From the NCBI GenBank assembly GCA_951394405.1, contig OX596339.1:806001-870000 (forward strand): 64,000 bases of DNA. The letters are read 5' to 3'. Shown here piece by piece: positions 24,417 to 36,583 of this stretch. The DNA is from Coprinellus micaceus. Lineage: Eukaryota > Basidiomycota > Agaricomycetes > Agaricales > Psathyrellaceae. Within the stretch, counting starts at the first letter, position 1; each line of letters begins with the position of its first letter. The notes beneath the pieces are model-generated. The model searched no databases and had not been told where the DNA came from. It saw only the letters and a program-made list of their open reading frames with translations. A program made the translations under genes and the position numbers.

Positions 24417-24611
24417 TTTTACGGTACTTAGAAGTGCAAGCGTTTGTTTGATTAGGAGCTCCAGGAGACGCTCACAGGTGTCTGGTGAATCGGTGAATGC
24501 AACACATTGTGCTGATTTCATTCCTGTTTTCCACAACCCGTTCTCTGCGGTGCACTGCCCGCTCGGGGCACGAGGCCGCCCGCAGTCACCAAACCTGGTA
24601 AGTCCCACAAG

Positions 24612-24617
24612 TATAAA
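24612..24617 (+). promoter_or_regulatory. TATA box of F-box paralog 4
   Basis: TATAAA lies only 14 bases before the first in-frame ATG (24626). A transcript starting about 30 bases downstream would begin near the in-frame ATGs at 24647 and 24653, which are therefore plausible alternative starts. Confidence 0.55.
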
Positions 24618-24625
24618 GGCAGTCA

Positions 24626-26547
24626 ATGTCTACCACGCTTCTCAGTATGACCATGCCCCCGAGTACCTTGCTGCAAACCGTCCCGGTCGAGATATTCGCC
24701 CTCATTCTCGACGAGGTACGCCATTCATTCCGCTTTGATCATCTGTCGATATAGCTAACTACCAGCTGCGTCGCTCGAAGGTCAAACGGGAAAGTTTCCG
24801 GTCTCTCCAGAATCTTCGCCTAGTATCCAAAGAGTTCAATTTTCTGGTCGAACCTCTGGCATTCTCTTCGGTCACCTTCTTCCGTTACAACCTCCAATCC
24901 TCCGAGTTTCTCTCCCAGTTAGAATGCTTGGCGTCGGGCAATAGCGTGAATTCTCGACATACAAAGCGTTTGAGGATCTGCGAGCAGACGTTCCCACCCC
25001 TGGAGAAACATGCTGGAAACCCTCTTCCTTGGGAAAGGAAAAGCCCGGAAGAGATCGAACGGACGCGGGAGGACGCCCTCATGGCCCAAAGGAACTATCT
25101 TGCAGGTGCAATTGGGGCCCTGGTGCACGTTACCCATGTCCTGTGCGTGTTAATTTCCTTCGTAAGCTGGGAACCCAGCTTGATAACTTCGTGTGCGAAC
25201 CATCCAGCTACCACCTCCGGGAGACGGAAGCGTACGATGCCGTTCTCATCGCCCTCGCCCAGCTCCCAAGCTTAGAGCACCTCTCGCTGTCCTTCTGCTC
25301 CGATTTCGACGACAAACCCCTCCCTCTCGCCTCCTTCTCAAATCTTCGCAGCATCGAGCTGTTTAACCCTCATTTCCTTCCTTCCGTTATCACAGCCATC
25401 AGGGGCATGCTGCAGGGGTCCTCCGCGACGCTTGAGTCGCTGACTATCGCGCCGCACGACTGGAATCCCAATCCGTACTGGATCCAGTCGGGCACAACAA
25501 AAGTAATCCAGGTTGTCGCGTTAGAAAGGTTCCTCGCCGGATCCGATGTTGTCCCAACTGTCGAAGTCGAGACAAAGCCGACCACATCGTTCCTCTCAAA
25601 GCTCATTCGTGGACGGAGAAAAACGGCCCCTGATCTCCTTACAATCGTACCAGCCCCTGCCCAGTACCCCAAACTCAGGGAGATTGTGATCAACTCAAAT
25701 AGAGTCAGCCTGTCGAGCGTCGTCGTTCCTCACATCCCCGCCATCACCCATCTCAAATCCACAGATAATAGCTCTGGAAATGTTGACGATTCTTTCTGGA
25801 AGGCTCTCACAAGGGAAAGGATCCGGATGGAGTTCCTCAAGATTCACCCTCCCACCAGATCGCTCGTACAGTACCTACAATCATTCTCGGGGCTGAAGAC
25901 TTTGTACATTCGCGACCCAGAGGACGGGGAGCCTGTACCCGCGAAAGGAGAGGCGGAACGACTTTTGACAGTCGTTCTCCCGCGACAGACCCTGGAGGGT
26001 CTATGGTTGGAGGGACCAAGGAACAGAGGTTATGACCTGACTGAAGAGAGACTTCGGGGTGTGCTGAGCTGCCATGGGTTGCAGAGCCTTTGGATCTCCT
26101 ATTACTTCTTCCCCAGAGCAAAAGTTTATAGGGGACGTGGGGGAGAGTATGCAAACTGCCCTGATCAGGCGTCAATCGATTTGGTGCGTAAAAATCCGGC
26201 ATCGCCTCTCCCGGGACTGAAACCATAGATCTTTGCTGGCGTAGGGGACTCTTTTCTCTCGCCTGGCAAGTTCGCTCCGGGGCCTCCGCATATTGTCCCT
26301 CAACCCGACACACAAAATACCTCACTTTGGATGTGGGACGGGGCGTATGGGGTATCTCAGGTGCTTCAAGCAGAATTTCATCAACGCTATCTCGGAACCT
26401 ACTATCGAGGGCGTGACGCCTTCCTTCACAATAAAAGTGAGAGGACCACTCAACGATGATATCACGTTGGATTTCGACAAGGAGACGAGGAGGTTTGTAG
26501 TGGCCTGGGATGGCGAAAAAGAAGCGCGGCGCCATTGGCCACATTGA
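24626..26547 (+). CDS. F-box/LRR-like protein, paralog 4
   Basis: Exons 24626-24715, 24766-25142, 25208-26183 and 26245-26547 give 581 residues in phase, or slightly fewer if translation starts at 24647 or 24653. The F-box reads TVPVEIFALILDE, then SLQNLRLVSKEFNFLVEPL. The LRR-like body includes LPSLEHLSLSFC and FDDKPLPLASFSNL. The last exon carries the HFGCGTGRM motif found otherwise only in paralog 5 (39807-41655), its closest relative although 13 kb away. It is longer than paralogs 2 and 3 through an insertion near residues 250-290. The F-box family is clear; the target is unknown. Confidence 0.85.
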
Positions 26548-26705
26548 AGGGACTCATATCGTATTGACATACTTCCTTCTGTACCCAGTTGATTTGAGCC
26601 CGACGTCTAGCATCCCCTTCGAGAAGTTAAAATCCTGTCTAGCTCACAGGCAAAATGGCGTTGATACTAGGATGCCGAAGTACTAGAATATGCATACTTG
26701 TTAGC

Positions 26706-28049
26706 TCACGATATCCAGAAATATGGCGGGGAAGGCGCCCTCACATTAGTGTGCGCGAGGTTGATTCCTCGTGAAGGTATCGATACTGAGCACCGGGGAT
26801 CCTCTCCAGACGCGTCGCATTGAATCGTGGTCGAGCTTGATGGTGGTTTGGAGTGCTGCCAATATTCGACGCCATGATGGTGGTAACCGAGACTACTTGG
26901 TATCATCGTGGGGACTCTGTCCGCTGGTTAGTGAGGCGAGGGCGGGTACAGTCAGAAGGAGCGTACCCGTCGTTGCCGTGAACAACTGGGACGTGAAGGT
27001 CAGTCGCGCCAGGCTCTATACGTGGGTGTGCTTACCGCGATGTGCAGACAAGCCAAACAGGTTGTTGACGAGTTCCGCAAATGCCCCGTTCTGGGGCATT
27101 TCAGTGAGACTACCGAGATTTATAGACCACGATATTACTTACCCCTACTCGAGGTGATCCATAGGAGTATGTCCGTACCTCCCTGAGAGTCCGAGATCTC
27201 TGAGACCACGTCCGCGAGGTAGAAGGCTTAACTGGGCGCTTACGTGGATTGGAACGTCCCCTTGAGAGTCAGAGCCGCCAGAAGGGCAATCGATCCTCCT
27301 AACGAGTGCCCAGTCGTAACGATGCTATAGTCAGGATGTAGTTTCTTCTGAACCTCGATCACGGCGAGGACCTGAAGGGCGACTGAGTCCCATCTACATT
27401 GATTGTCTATGGTCAGCCGCGAGTTCAGAGTCGAACTCCAAAAGGTCGAGGACTGACGCAGTCAAGAAGCCAATATGCACTCGAACTCCTGCTGAGAGGC
27501 TCGTGTGTCAGCAGTACCGTCTATATCGATCCACCAACTTGACGCTTACAGGCAGTTTTGGCGCCTGGGGCTACAAGCGGGACCAGAAGAATTTGCGTGT
27601 CCAGGACGACGTCTGCGAGAGATGCGCTGCCTCGAAGAGCGACCACCAGTTCCTTGCGGCTAGAGTCGCGAGCGACGAACCCTTGGATGTCCGTCACCGC
27701 GTTAGAGAACTAAACGCAAAGCCATCGACCACAACGGACGTCAGATGCATTCGCGCAAGGACGCTAGTCGAACACACGGTTGTGACCAGGGTGTTTCCGC
27801 ACGGCCTTGGGCATAGCAAGACATAGCACGACGACGCGTACTTGAAGTAGTGTACGAGCTCTTTGTACTTCTCTGTGGGTGGAGACAATCCATGAGATCC
27901 AGCCAGGAACGATATCACTGTTCAAACGCACCTCCAGAGATCTGCGGAACACCCTCAGGAACCTTGATCGCAAGATCCTCAGCCTCCTCTGCTTCGTCGA
28001 CCCGAAATCGCGTTGTTACGTCGCTAGCAACGACGATATCTTGCTCCAT
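26706..28049 (-). CDS. Class 3 (fungal) lipase, frame off by one before the last exon
   Basis: Alpha/beta-hydrolase of the lipase class 3 family, which cleaves triacylglycerol or related esters. Exons read as 28049-27932, 27872-27778, 27709-27550, 27491-27458, 27393-27244, 27182-27143, 27090-27036, 26985-26967 and 26923-26706. Landmarks in order: YKELVHYFKYASS, VTDIQGFVARD, ELVVALRGS, VHIGFLTAWDSV, the nucleophile elbow GHSLGGS near 27285, YSYGSPRVGN, a GND carrying the likely catalytic Asp, and YHHHGVEYWQ with the catalytic His. All junctions are in phase except the eighth intron, where a GGG before the donor leaves one base too many; the frame closes if one G is removed. No signal peptide is present in the first exon, so a 5' exon may be missing. 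May be a recent pseudogene. Confidence 0.75.
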
Positions 28050-29041
28050 TGCTGATGATCGTCGGTGTCGAGAAGGTGGACGCCGTAAAGCAAGCTCCGA
28101 TGGCCTGGTCAGTGCGTCTTCGGAAGAGTAGAGTCACACGCCAATAGCATGTCAGAGCTTCCCATTCATGTCCGCCTTGGTCCCGGGGTCTGAAAAGTCA
28201 CCACATATAGTGTCGAAGGGTGGTGGCTCTAATATATGTCATCTGTGAGTCCAAGCCAACCGGAACCACCAGCGTAAAGAAGAGGACTACTAGACTTCAT
28301 CAAACCCAGTTCACTCAAAGGCCAGCCCTCAATTGCTTTTTCTCACGGCAGAAATAGGGTTGAAGTCGGGTTTCCTCTTGGGCACTAGTACTCTCACCCC
28401 CATGATCACCCCAAGGGCAACCTGAGAAGGCCCAGTTTCAAATGTTTACGATATCCATTAGCAACCGGTTCATGCGAACTGCGCACCTCCCCCGAATTCC
28501 CACATCGTATCCTAGGAAATGCAGGATACAGCGAGATGACTCCTCCAATATTCCCTCCCTCGAATCGCCTATGCGGTCGCCCAGCCCTTGTTAATAATCC
28601 TCGAGAGGGTATGAAGCACAAGTTGAATCACACTGATTGTATCCAGAAGCAGGGAGTATCAACCCCCAGCCGACTTGGCGCCATTTAGGCGCCGAGAATC
28701 AGTGGGCAGATCCACCCCACCAGCTCATGTTGACATTCGAAACCCACGCCGTTGTAAGTTAAAGCGTGAAGAAGTGTACGCTGAAGCGCCCAAGAACCTG
28801 AAGAAGGTCCCGACCCACGGCCTCATATCCTTAATCGGCGACGGACAACTCCAGACAACTCCTCCCTTCTCGGAATATTGATACGGGGGCGCTTCGAGAT
28901 GCACGTCAATTAGTGCCGGTATCATGATATAAAGTAGGCATGGGCATTGGGCATACGTCTCCGTCGAGCACCCACTTCGCGACCTACCGGTGCTTTCGTC
29001 AACCGCTACGACTGGCCACCCCCATTCCCCGCTGATCTGCC
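28050..29041. other. Divergent intergenic region (lipase / lectin gene)
   Basis: Upstream region of both flanking genes. No coding signal beyond short frames. Copies of the recurring octamer occur at 28784 and 28887. A signal-peptide exon for the lipase could lie in the first few hundred bases but I could not identify it. Confidence 0.4.
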
Positions 29042-30308
29042 ATGGTTAACTTACTAGTCTCGTTACTAGTGGCGTTGAGTTGTGAGGTCTTGGGCGTCTT
29101 CGCGGAGCGCCTGCTCAATATTATCAACGCTTGCCCCCAATCTATCACCGTCTTCGTCAGCGGAGAATCACAAGGGAGCGTTGTCCCAGGAGCCACAGTT
29201 ACGAAGTCTGTCCCGGATAATTGGAGTGGATTTATCTATTCGAATGTCAATGCACCAGAGGGGAATACAGGGGCTGGCACGACGAAGGCGGGATTCGTCG
29301 CCGAGGTACGGTCATCTCAAGCATGCGTCTCATTGGCATCCAAGGGACTGAGATTCTACCCCCTTTCTTTCAATTTAGGCAGGGTACTACTTCATTGTGA
29401 AGGACTCATCTAACTTCAACACGGGGATCTCGGTTGTACCTTCAGGCTCTTCGGTAAGCGCCCGATTGACCGTCCCGTAATTATGATATAGGCGCTCAGT
29501 TTTTACTTCAGATCAACGGTATGTGCAAGCGTGTAACCTGCAACTCGCCTTTCTGCGCCAACTCGTACGCGGAGCAACCATCCCAGTTCCCCGCTCCATC
29601 GAACAACGCACCAGCCCCTCCGCTTTTTGCGTGCCCATCAGGGGAATCCTTTGACTTCCGGTAGAGCGAATACATAGGATGTGAAGGTCACTCTTCTCAC
29701 CAACCGTTACCCAGATTCTGCCCAAACGGCGCGTTCCCTCGGAATGACGGCCAGGTCAATCTTCACCCGAATGGCAACACGAGAAAGTGTCTCGATGCTC
29801 GCGGAGGAGTTGCCGCTAACGCAACAGCGGTGCAAATGTTGAGCTCGTCCTATATCACTCCGCCGCGTGTCACTGAATTACTCATAGACTCGACTGCAGC
29901 GGTGCAGCTTCACAAAAATGGGCGCTTCGGGCAGGTGAAACCAGTGTGGAACTGGCTGGAACTGGGTTTTGCCTTGACGCTGGATCGTGTGCGTGCTGAC
30001 AGTTTGTATCCCGTTTGGCCGGCTTACCGACTAGAGCTTCCCAGCGCCCGCAAGCGGGACACCACTCAAGCTGTGGACATGCATGCCGAACCTCCCAGCT
30101 CAGACATGGGTGTACAATCCAAGAAGCCAGCTGGCGCTGAAGTCGAGATGTAAGGCTCCCCGGTGAAAATTTCCCAGAGAGATGTGCTGACAGGCGAGAT
30201 TTAGCTCAATGCGTCGATCTAACTGCTGGAAGCACCGCCAATAGGAACGTGGTCCAGACGTTCCAATGCACTGATGGAAATTCAAATCAAGTTTGGACGG
30301 TGACATGA
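29042..30308 (+). CDS. Secreted protein with C-terminal ricin-B-type beta-trefoil lectin domain
   Basis: Seven exons (29042-29305, 29379-29453, 29512-29660, 29715-29837, 29888-29986, 30037-30149, 30205-30308) give 308 residues, all in phase. An N-terminal signal peptide (MVNLLVSLLVALSCEVLGVF) is followed by ~130 residues that look like a small thaumatin-like module (NGMCKRVTCNSPFC; cysteine-rich). From about residue 190 comes a beta-trefoil with three repeats: CLDARGG...QKW, FCLDAGS...QTW and CVDLTAG...NQVW, i.e. the QxW signature of carbohydrate-binding ricin-B-like lectins. Such fungal proteins bind sugars; there is no catalytic or toxic chain here. The thaumatin-like assignment is tentative, the trefoil is firm. 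Likely secreted to the cell surface or medium. Confidence 0.8.
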
Positions 30309-30649
30309 GGGCTGTAGTACCGCGATGTTAGAGTATTTAACTGCGAAATTCCTACCTGTGATCAATGCTAAGGAGGTATATTCGGTCTTCGTATCCGTGT
30401 AATGTGACTTTGGTGGAGAGTCTGATCTCCAGGACGCTTGGCGAATAAAGGGCGGGCGCTTATCCCAACAGCCTCCGTTACCAATATGCCGGCTGTGCCG
30501 GACCTTTCCCACGGCCAAATTATAGGCACGGCCACGAAACCACACCAACGTCTTCCCCAACAACCGCCACCTTCTTCTTATGCTCTTGAATTTCATTCTT
30601 TCGCTATGAATTCCCAATTCTAATACTTGGATAGACCACATTCCCTGAC
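30309..30649. other. Intergenic between lectin and GUP1 genes
   Basis: 3' flank of the lectin gene and upstream region of the GUP1-like gene. It holds one GGGCGCTT octamer (30454). No gene seen. Confidence 0.45.
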
Positions 30650-33072
30650 ATGAGCGCCGAAGGATCGACATATACCTTGCCTATTTATTCTCCAACAACG
30701 AACAACCAACAGAATACTCCCAAGCCCCACAAGATGAATTTGGTCGACTTGACGGCCTCGACCTCGGTAGTGGCCTCAGAGAAGCCGCCTACACGAAATG
30801 CTCCCCCTGTGAACCCGCCGCGATGGCGTACGACCGAGTTCTACATCTACTATGCTGTAGCCATTGTTGTGATACCGATTATGTGCTGGATACCGATGTC
30901 GGTCAGTTCTGGTGAGCGGTCACGTCAGCGTTTCCATGATCTTTCACTTATCACCTCGACCGTGCAGAGGCGCATCCAAACTATCCGTTTTATAAGAACA
31001 GGTTGTCGCCGGGTTGGCTGTTTGGATGGAAGATGGTGCGCCCCTGTCACCGTGACTTGCCCTCCCCTCTGACGAGCGAATAGGACAACAGCGATGCGCA
31101 GTATCGATCATTTAGAGGCAACTTATCGTACCTTATAGGAGGCGCCTGCCTCTACCTCTTCTTGAAGTTCGCCCGGCGGAAGCTCCCCATGGCGGACGGT
31201 GCTCTGTCCCTCATGCCCTTGAACGCGTTCTTAGCGCTTGTCGTGGTCTTCGTGCTCCATGGAGCAAGTGCTCTCAAGATTCTGGCCATCCTTAGTCTCA
31301 ATTATGCCATCGCCAAGCACTTCAAGGGGTCTAAACTTGGACCGGCATTAACATGGCTGTACAACGGAGCGATTCTCTTTTCAAATGACCTAAATCACGG
31401 GTACCGTTTCGGAGCAATCTCTCCGGCGCTAGAATTCCTCGTGAGTCGTCATGAGTCCCCTGCTCGATGCCAGCTGGTCTCACATGAACATTTGTAGGAC
31501 GGTGTTAACGGCATCTATCCAAGATGGCATGTCATCTTCAACATTACAATGCTTCGTCTGATTTCCTTCAACATGGACTTCTATTGGTCGCATTCACATC
31601 TAGACCGAACCTTGGTGAGTACGGCCCCCGCTTCCCTCGCCCGCTCATACCTGTGAAAGGCCGTTAAACTGTATCTTCTAGACCAATAAAGTTCAAAACA
31701 CTCCGGATGATAAGCAGAGGCAGGAGCTTCCACACCCTTACGAATTCTATTCATTCGTAAACTATATTGCCTATACGCTATACCCGCCCTTATACATCGC
31801 GGGCCCCATCATGACATTCAACGATTTCATATGGCAGGTGAGTGAGAATGGAGCGGGAAGGCATACACAAGGCTGAATCTATTCGTACTCATTCAGCATC
31901 GCCGGCCAATCAACCCTAACAATAGGACTGTCCGTAATTACCTACTGCGCTTCCTAGTGTCGTTTTTCACTATGGAGTTCATCCTGCATACGATGTATGT
32001 CGTCGCTATCAAGGATCGAAAGGCATGGGTCGGCGACACACCCGCCCAGATCAGCATGATTGGATTCTGGAATCTCACTATCGTCTGGCTCAAGGTTAGT
32101 GCATATTCGTGTGTGGGCGCATTACAGCATGACTGACTGGAAAACGAAATAGCTGCTGATACCATGGAGGTTCTTCCGCCTCTGGGCCATGGCAGACGGT
32201 GTTCTCCCGCCCGAGAATATGGTTCGCTGCGTGGCAAACAATTACTCGACGCTGGGGTTCTGGAGAAGCTGGCACAGGAGCTACAATTTATGGGTTATAC
32301 GGTAGATGCTGGCGATTTCGGCTTCGCGAAACTGGCTAACTCACTCAATGGATAGGTACATCTATATCCCACTGGGCGGGGCAAAGAACACCATATTGAA
32401 TACGCTGCTTGTGTTCACGTTTGTGGCCTTGTGGCACGATCTAAGCTTCCGTTTGCTTGCATGGGGGTGGCTTATCAGCCTTTTCGTCATTCCAGAACTC
32501 CTAGCCAACTATCTTCTGCCCAAATCCGAGGTATGTGCACCTCAAGTTCTGTTCTTCCCTGAGGGTGTTCTCACAACTAACCCTCCCTGCACCTGCTTCT
32601 CTTGGAACGCCTCCCCCTGTTTCTTCTCTCCATTCAATCCAATCACTGAAATCTCCCGTCACGGATCTTACGTGTGACCGATGCCAAATAGTTTGGCAAG
32701 CGCGCGTGGTTTAGACATCTGTGCGCCGTCGGGGCGGTCGGGAATGTGCTTATGATGACGGGTGCGAATCTGGTTGGGTTCGTGATAGGGACGGACGGAA
32801 TCAAATTCTTTGTTTCGCAGTTTGTTGGGACGAAAGAAGGTAAACCGTTCAGATGTGCCCATTCTAGTTTTTGGAGACTCAATCGCTGTTTTTTTTTTGG
32901 ATATTTTCAGGGGTCCAGTTCCTCGTGGTCGCTTGCACAGTCATATTCGTTGGGGTCCAGCTCATGTTTGAGTATAGGTTAGTAAATGGCTATTACTCTA
33001 CCTTTCGTGTAGCCCTGACATGGATCTTGCAGGGAGGAAGAAGCAAGACATGGAATCTATCGTCGTTGCTAG
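30650..33072 (+). CDS. GUP1: GUP1-like membrane-bound O-acyltransferase (MBOAT)
   Basis: Eleven exons (30650-30911, 30968-31035, 31084-31440, 31498-31614, 31682-31837, 31897-32094, 32153-32301, 32356-32530, 32692-32839, 32911-32977, 33033-33072) give 578 residues in phase, close to the fungal Gup1 size. A Pro-rich N-terminus leads to [11 protein letters not shown], the Gup1 entry motif, then many hydrophobic segments. MBOAT landmarks are [19 protein letters not shown] and ALWHDLSF with the conserved catalytic-site His. In yeast Gup1 is an ER multispanning enzyme that remodels the lipid of GPI anchors and also affects glycerol uptake. The family assignment is firm; function is by homology. Confidence 0.93.
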
Positions 33073-35453
33073 ATCCCGTTTCTGGCTCACTATCGTAGCT
33101 ATTCATTAAGTAATATTTTCGTTCTAATTCAACAACGGTGCTTACAGACCCTGTTCCTTCTCGGGTTCATTGGGCCACCCAGCCCTTGAAAGCGACCTCC
33201 ACAAAACCCACCCTCAAACAACCTCAATGCTCCTTGGATCTCCTTGGCCTCCACACGCCAGTATTTGGGTACCTGGGGTGATAGGTACGGTATCCCCAGT
33301 CAGAGACACGCGCCTTTTTGAACCCGCTCAATTCAAACGAATTGGCACCAGCAGCAACGCAGGTCGACACGCCCCAACCTTGCCTCGAGGCTGGAATCTC
33401 GACTCGGCCGTCCCGGCCCGAATAGGCCCTTACGGCCTTGCCTATTCGAGCAGAACGTCGCCCAGCCCTCTGGCTCCTTCCCCACGCCCACGGCGACCTC
33501 TGGATTGCTCTTTACGCAGCCCGCTGGTCGTCCGATCCGCTCTCCAAATGTGACGCCTATCTTTGCGTATATCGTGGGTCAGAATGGTGCGCTCCAGAAA
33601 GACTTACGTATTGAGGCGCCTCTGAAACTTGTGACAGACGGCTCCTTTCACAGTTCAACCACCGGTTCGAACTGCCGCATATTCGTGGCGAGCGCTGTTC
33701 AGTTTTGGCGAAGATGCGGATCTAGGGTTCAGGGAGGCGATGGACATGTGCCATGTCAGCTTGTGTGTGATCAGGGAAGAGGCGCTGGTGCCGCTCCGAT
33801 GTCACTCACCTGGCACATCTTACCCGATTGAGCGAGATTTGAGCCCATACTCACGCTTGCCGGCGCTTGGTTGGGCAGGAATTCGATCTGCTTGACGTAC
33901 CTGGAAGGACTGACTATCGGGCTGTACATGGAAAGTGTCTAGCAGTGGAGACTTGAGTCGGCCAGCTTGACTCGCGACCTTATCACCATATCCTCCGGAT
34001 TCGCGCCTCCGCTTCAAGCTTGAATGTCGATCGAATCCAGAACTCCACAGAGCCCTCAACAAGAGCATATCTTGAACGGTGTCTCATACGCTTTACCCGA
34101 GGTAGAAAAGAAAGTATGAAGCAGGGCTTAGGGCTTCTGGGGTAAAACGACGCCGCAAGCACACTTATTCGCCCTAGAGCCTTGTAGGAGCCTTGTTTTC
34201 GAGATTCATTCTTCAAAAGTCTCTACAGTGTTTGCATCATGCTGATGGGCTCCTTCATTGCCTAGGTGTGACAAACCTGCTATGTGGTTCTTTAGAAAGC
34301 CTCTGCACTGCGTCGTATGTCCGTCAAATGAACTTTGCATGCTCCTTTGGCTAATGCTAGTGCAGTGACATATGCATGTGGTCTCGCAGGGTGTCTCGGC
34401 AACGAGCGACGAGCGTATACCTTCACGCATGCACAGATCCAATTAGGTGAGCCGGGTCTCTTGTTTGTCTGTCAGTCTACTTCTCTGCTTGGTATGAATG
34501 CGCCAGCTATTGGAGAACCATGGCATTCGGCACAGGTCCCCCATAAATGGTTGCGTTTGGGAAGGGGGTGCGTTGGATAAAGTCGTGACATTCACAATCT
34601 CCCTTGGCTGACAATAGCAATGGGGAACGCTAAACAAGGAGGAAGGTCGAGGTCGATCGTTGCCGAATTCTACCATCACATGCGCCTTGGGGTCTCAGGC
34701 GTAACCTGTGCCGTATGCGTTTGGCTCACCCAGCCTCGTAGGTGACCCACGAGCTGCCACGAGAAGCCGCGAGCACAAGAGAATCACGGAGGTAAGGTGA
34801 GGGGGACACGGCGCGTGCGCTTGAGGCCGCGTTCACCATGGGGGTTCCGAACAGGTGCTTGCCCTTCTGTCACTCGGAACCGACGAGGTTCGACAGGAGA
34901 GCCGGTGGTGCTTCTCCAGGTCGTCTCCGAGGCCCTCCAAGCCCTCGATCTCTCTGTAGCTCAGATAGCCCTAGATGGCTACTCCTTCGCCGTCACCGCG
35001 CTGGACCCCACCGCAACCTGCTCGCGTGGAAATCTGGCCACAACGAATGGGAGGATTGCCGATGAAATCATATGGGGCATCTTTGATGCCGTCGACATAG
35101 GATGACCTGCCCGATGCTCTGGGTGACGGAAGGTGACGGACTCAGCTTGGGTGAGGGTGGGTGCTGTAAAATCTCCCTCCGCTTACGCCTTCTGGTATTT
35201 TGCCCCTGCGCTTGATTCGCGTGATTCGGCCACATTTTTGCAAGGATGCGATTTCTCGCACCATTCACGCCTATCCTAGTCCTCTCCTTGCTTCCTTACG
35301 TTCTACTATATTTTCATCTGACCGCCTTCAAAATAGCTCATCGGAACATTATACAAATATCGACAATCTAGAGTGCATACAAGGCCAGGGACCGACTCGA
35401 AGTTGAAGCCCTGAAACCTCCATTCCAAAATCGGGCAGCTATGAAATGCAGAT
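33073..35453. other. Gene-poor stretch with one possible coding segment
   Basis: Mostly without convincing genes. A plus-strand open segment around 33400-33835 reads like protein (FTQPAGRPIRSPNVTPIFAY and following). It has no recognisable domain and I found no coherent exon chain. Another open segment at 34797-35105 is equally unassigned. They may be remnants of a decayed gene. Confidence 0.3.
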
Positions 35454-36257
35454 ATGCTGGGACACCTCTTGGGGATTTGTGGGTCCATACTGGGCTCCTT
35501 TCTCAAGTGGGTGTGGGGCAGTCTTCAAGCTCAATTGGAAACTCGATTCCTTCTCGCCGTGTTTGGGGAATTTCCAAAGCAATGGTTCGTTCCATTGGGT
35601 CATCTCGTAAAGGGTGGAGCCAATTTTCCGCTCTGGGGCCCCCTCCACATACTTTATAACCTCTCAGACTGTCGTTTTCTAGCCCGACCTAGCTCGAGGC
35701 TCAGAAATCAGTGTCTAGAAGCTGCTTATCAGCGTGGGCTGGGACGAGGGCCCCTACCTTACCTTATCCGGACCGTTATAGTATCTGAGGATGCTGGCGG
35801 CATTCTTCGTGCTACTATAGGTGCTCAGGACTTGGACAAAGCTGATGGCCCCGAATTTCGACGGCCTCCAAGTCCCAGCATCAGGATGGCCGCCTGCTTT
35901 GACGGCACGGCTCTTGTTCTGCATGAGACCATCTTGTGCGATGGAACAAAGTGTAAGCATGTTGGGGTCGAAACAAAGAAGGCGACAATGCGCTCGCAAT
36001 ACCATGGTCAGCACCACTCCTTGGACGAGCTGGTTTCCAAGCTTCTGTCCGAGCTTCTAGCCAGTTGGATGCAAACGCTTGGAAGGCCTTTCAACAGCAA
36101 GGCGCTCCAAGTGAAAGTGCCTTTGGCCCAAAACGGTAGGTCCATTGATGGCACTGTCACGGACATCAGGGTCGATCATGCCCTTCTGGCACGTCGAAAT
36201 CATGGCCGGGATACGGGTGCGCCGTTCCCTTTCACTAGTCCCCTGGTGTGGGGATGA
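35454..36257 (+). CDS. Hypothetical single-exon ORF
   Basis: An uninterrupted frame of 267 codons from an ATG at 35454. This is longer than chance usually gives in this region. The N-terminus has a hydrophobic stretch (HLLGICGSILGSFLKWVWG), and the remainder is unremarkable apart from LDELVSKLLSELLASW. I recognise no domain, and no TATA box or splice pattern supports it. It may be real, the relic of a gene, or chance. Confidence 0.3.
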   Translation: MLGHLLGICGSILGSFLKWVWGSLQAQLETRFLLAVFGEFPKQWFVPLGHLVKGGANFPLWGPLHILYNLSDCRFLARPSSRLRNQCLEAAYQRGLGRGPLPYLIRTVIVSEDAGGILRATIGAQDLDKADGPEFRRPPSPSIRMAACFDGTALVLHETILCDGTKCKHVGVETKKATMRSQYHGQHHSLDELVSKLLSELLASWMQTLGRPFNSKALQVKVPLAQNGRSIDGTVTDIRVDHALLARRNHGRDTGAPFPFTSPLVWG

Positions 36258-36583
36258 CGAGGAGAGGACGCAAAACCAAGTAAGCGCCAGCAGAGTCCGC
36301 TCGTCGTGCTCCGTCGTCACCGTGCTCTCGGCATCTCCAGAGGAACTAAACATAAGTGCCAACGGTTCGAAGCTTCTTAACAGACTTCCATCATTCATCG
36401 GACGGTTTACCCAAAGTGACAACAGGCAGATTTCAGAACGGCAGAATCAAGATCTGGGGTCTACCCGATAACGAGACGTTTCCGTCCGGGGTGTGACATT
36501 TTTTGCGTAAATACATTTAATGGAGAAGGCTGGTCCATGCATTCCTTTTGCCGCCCCCCATTGTATACCACCACGAGTGAGAC
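36258..36583. other. Intergenic, upstream of the monooxygenase
   Basis: No gene seen; promoter region of the FAD monooxygenase. Confidence 0.4.

Noticed and set aside
33650..33690. A tRNA-like T-arm sequence (GGTTCGAACTG)
   Set aside because: No matching acceptor stem, D-arm or anticodon arm could be folded around it.
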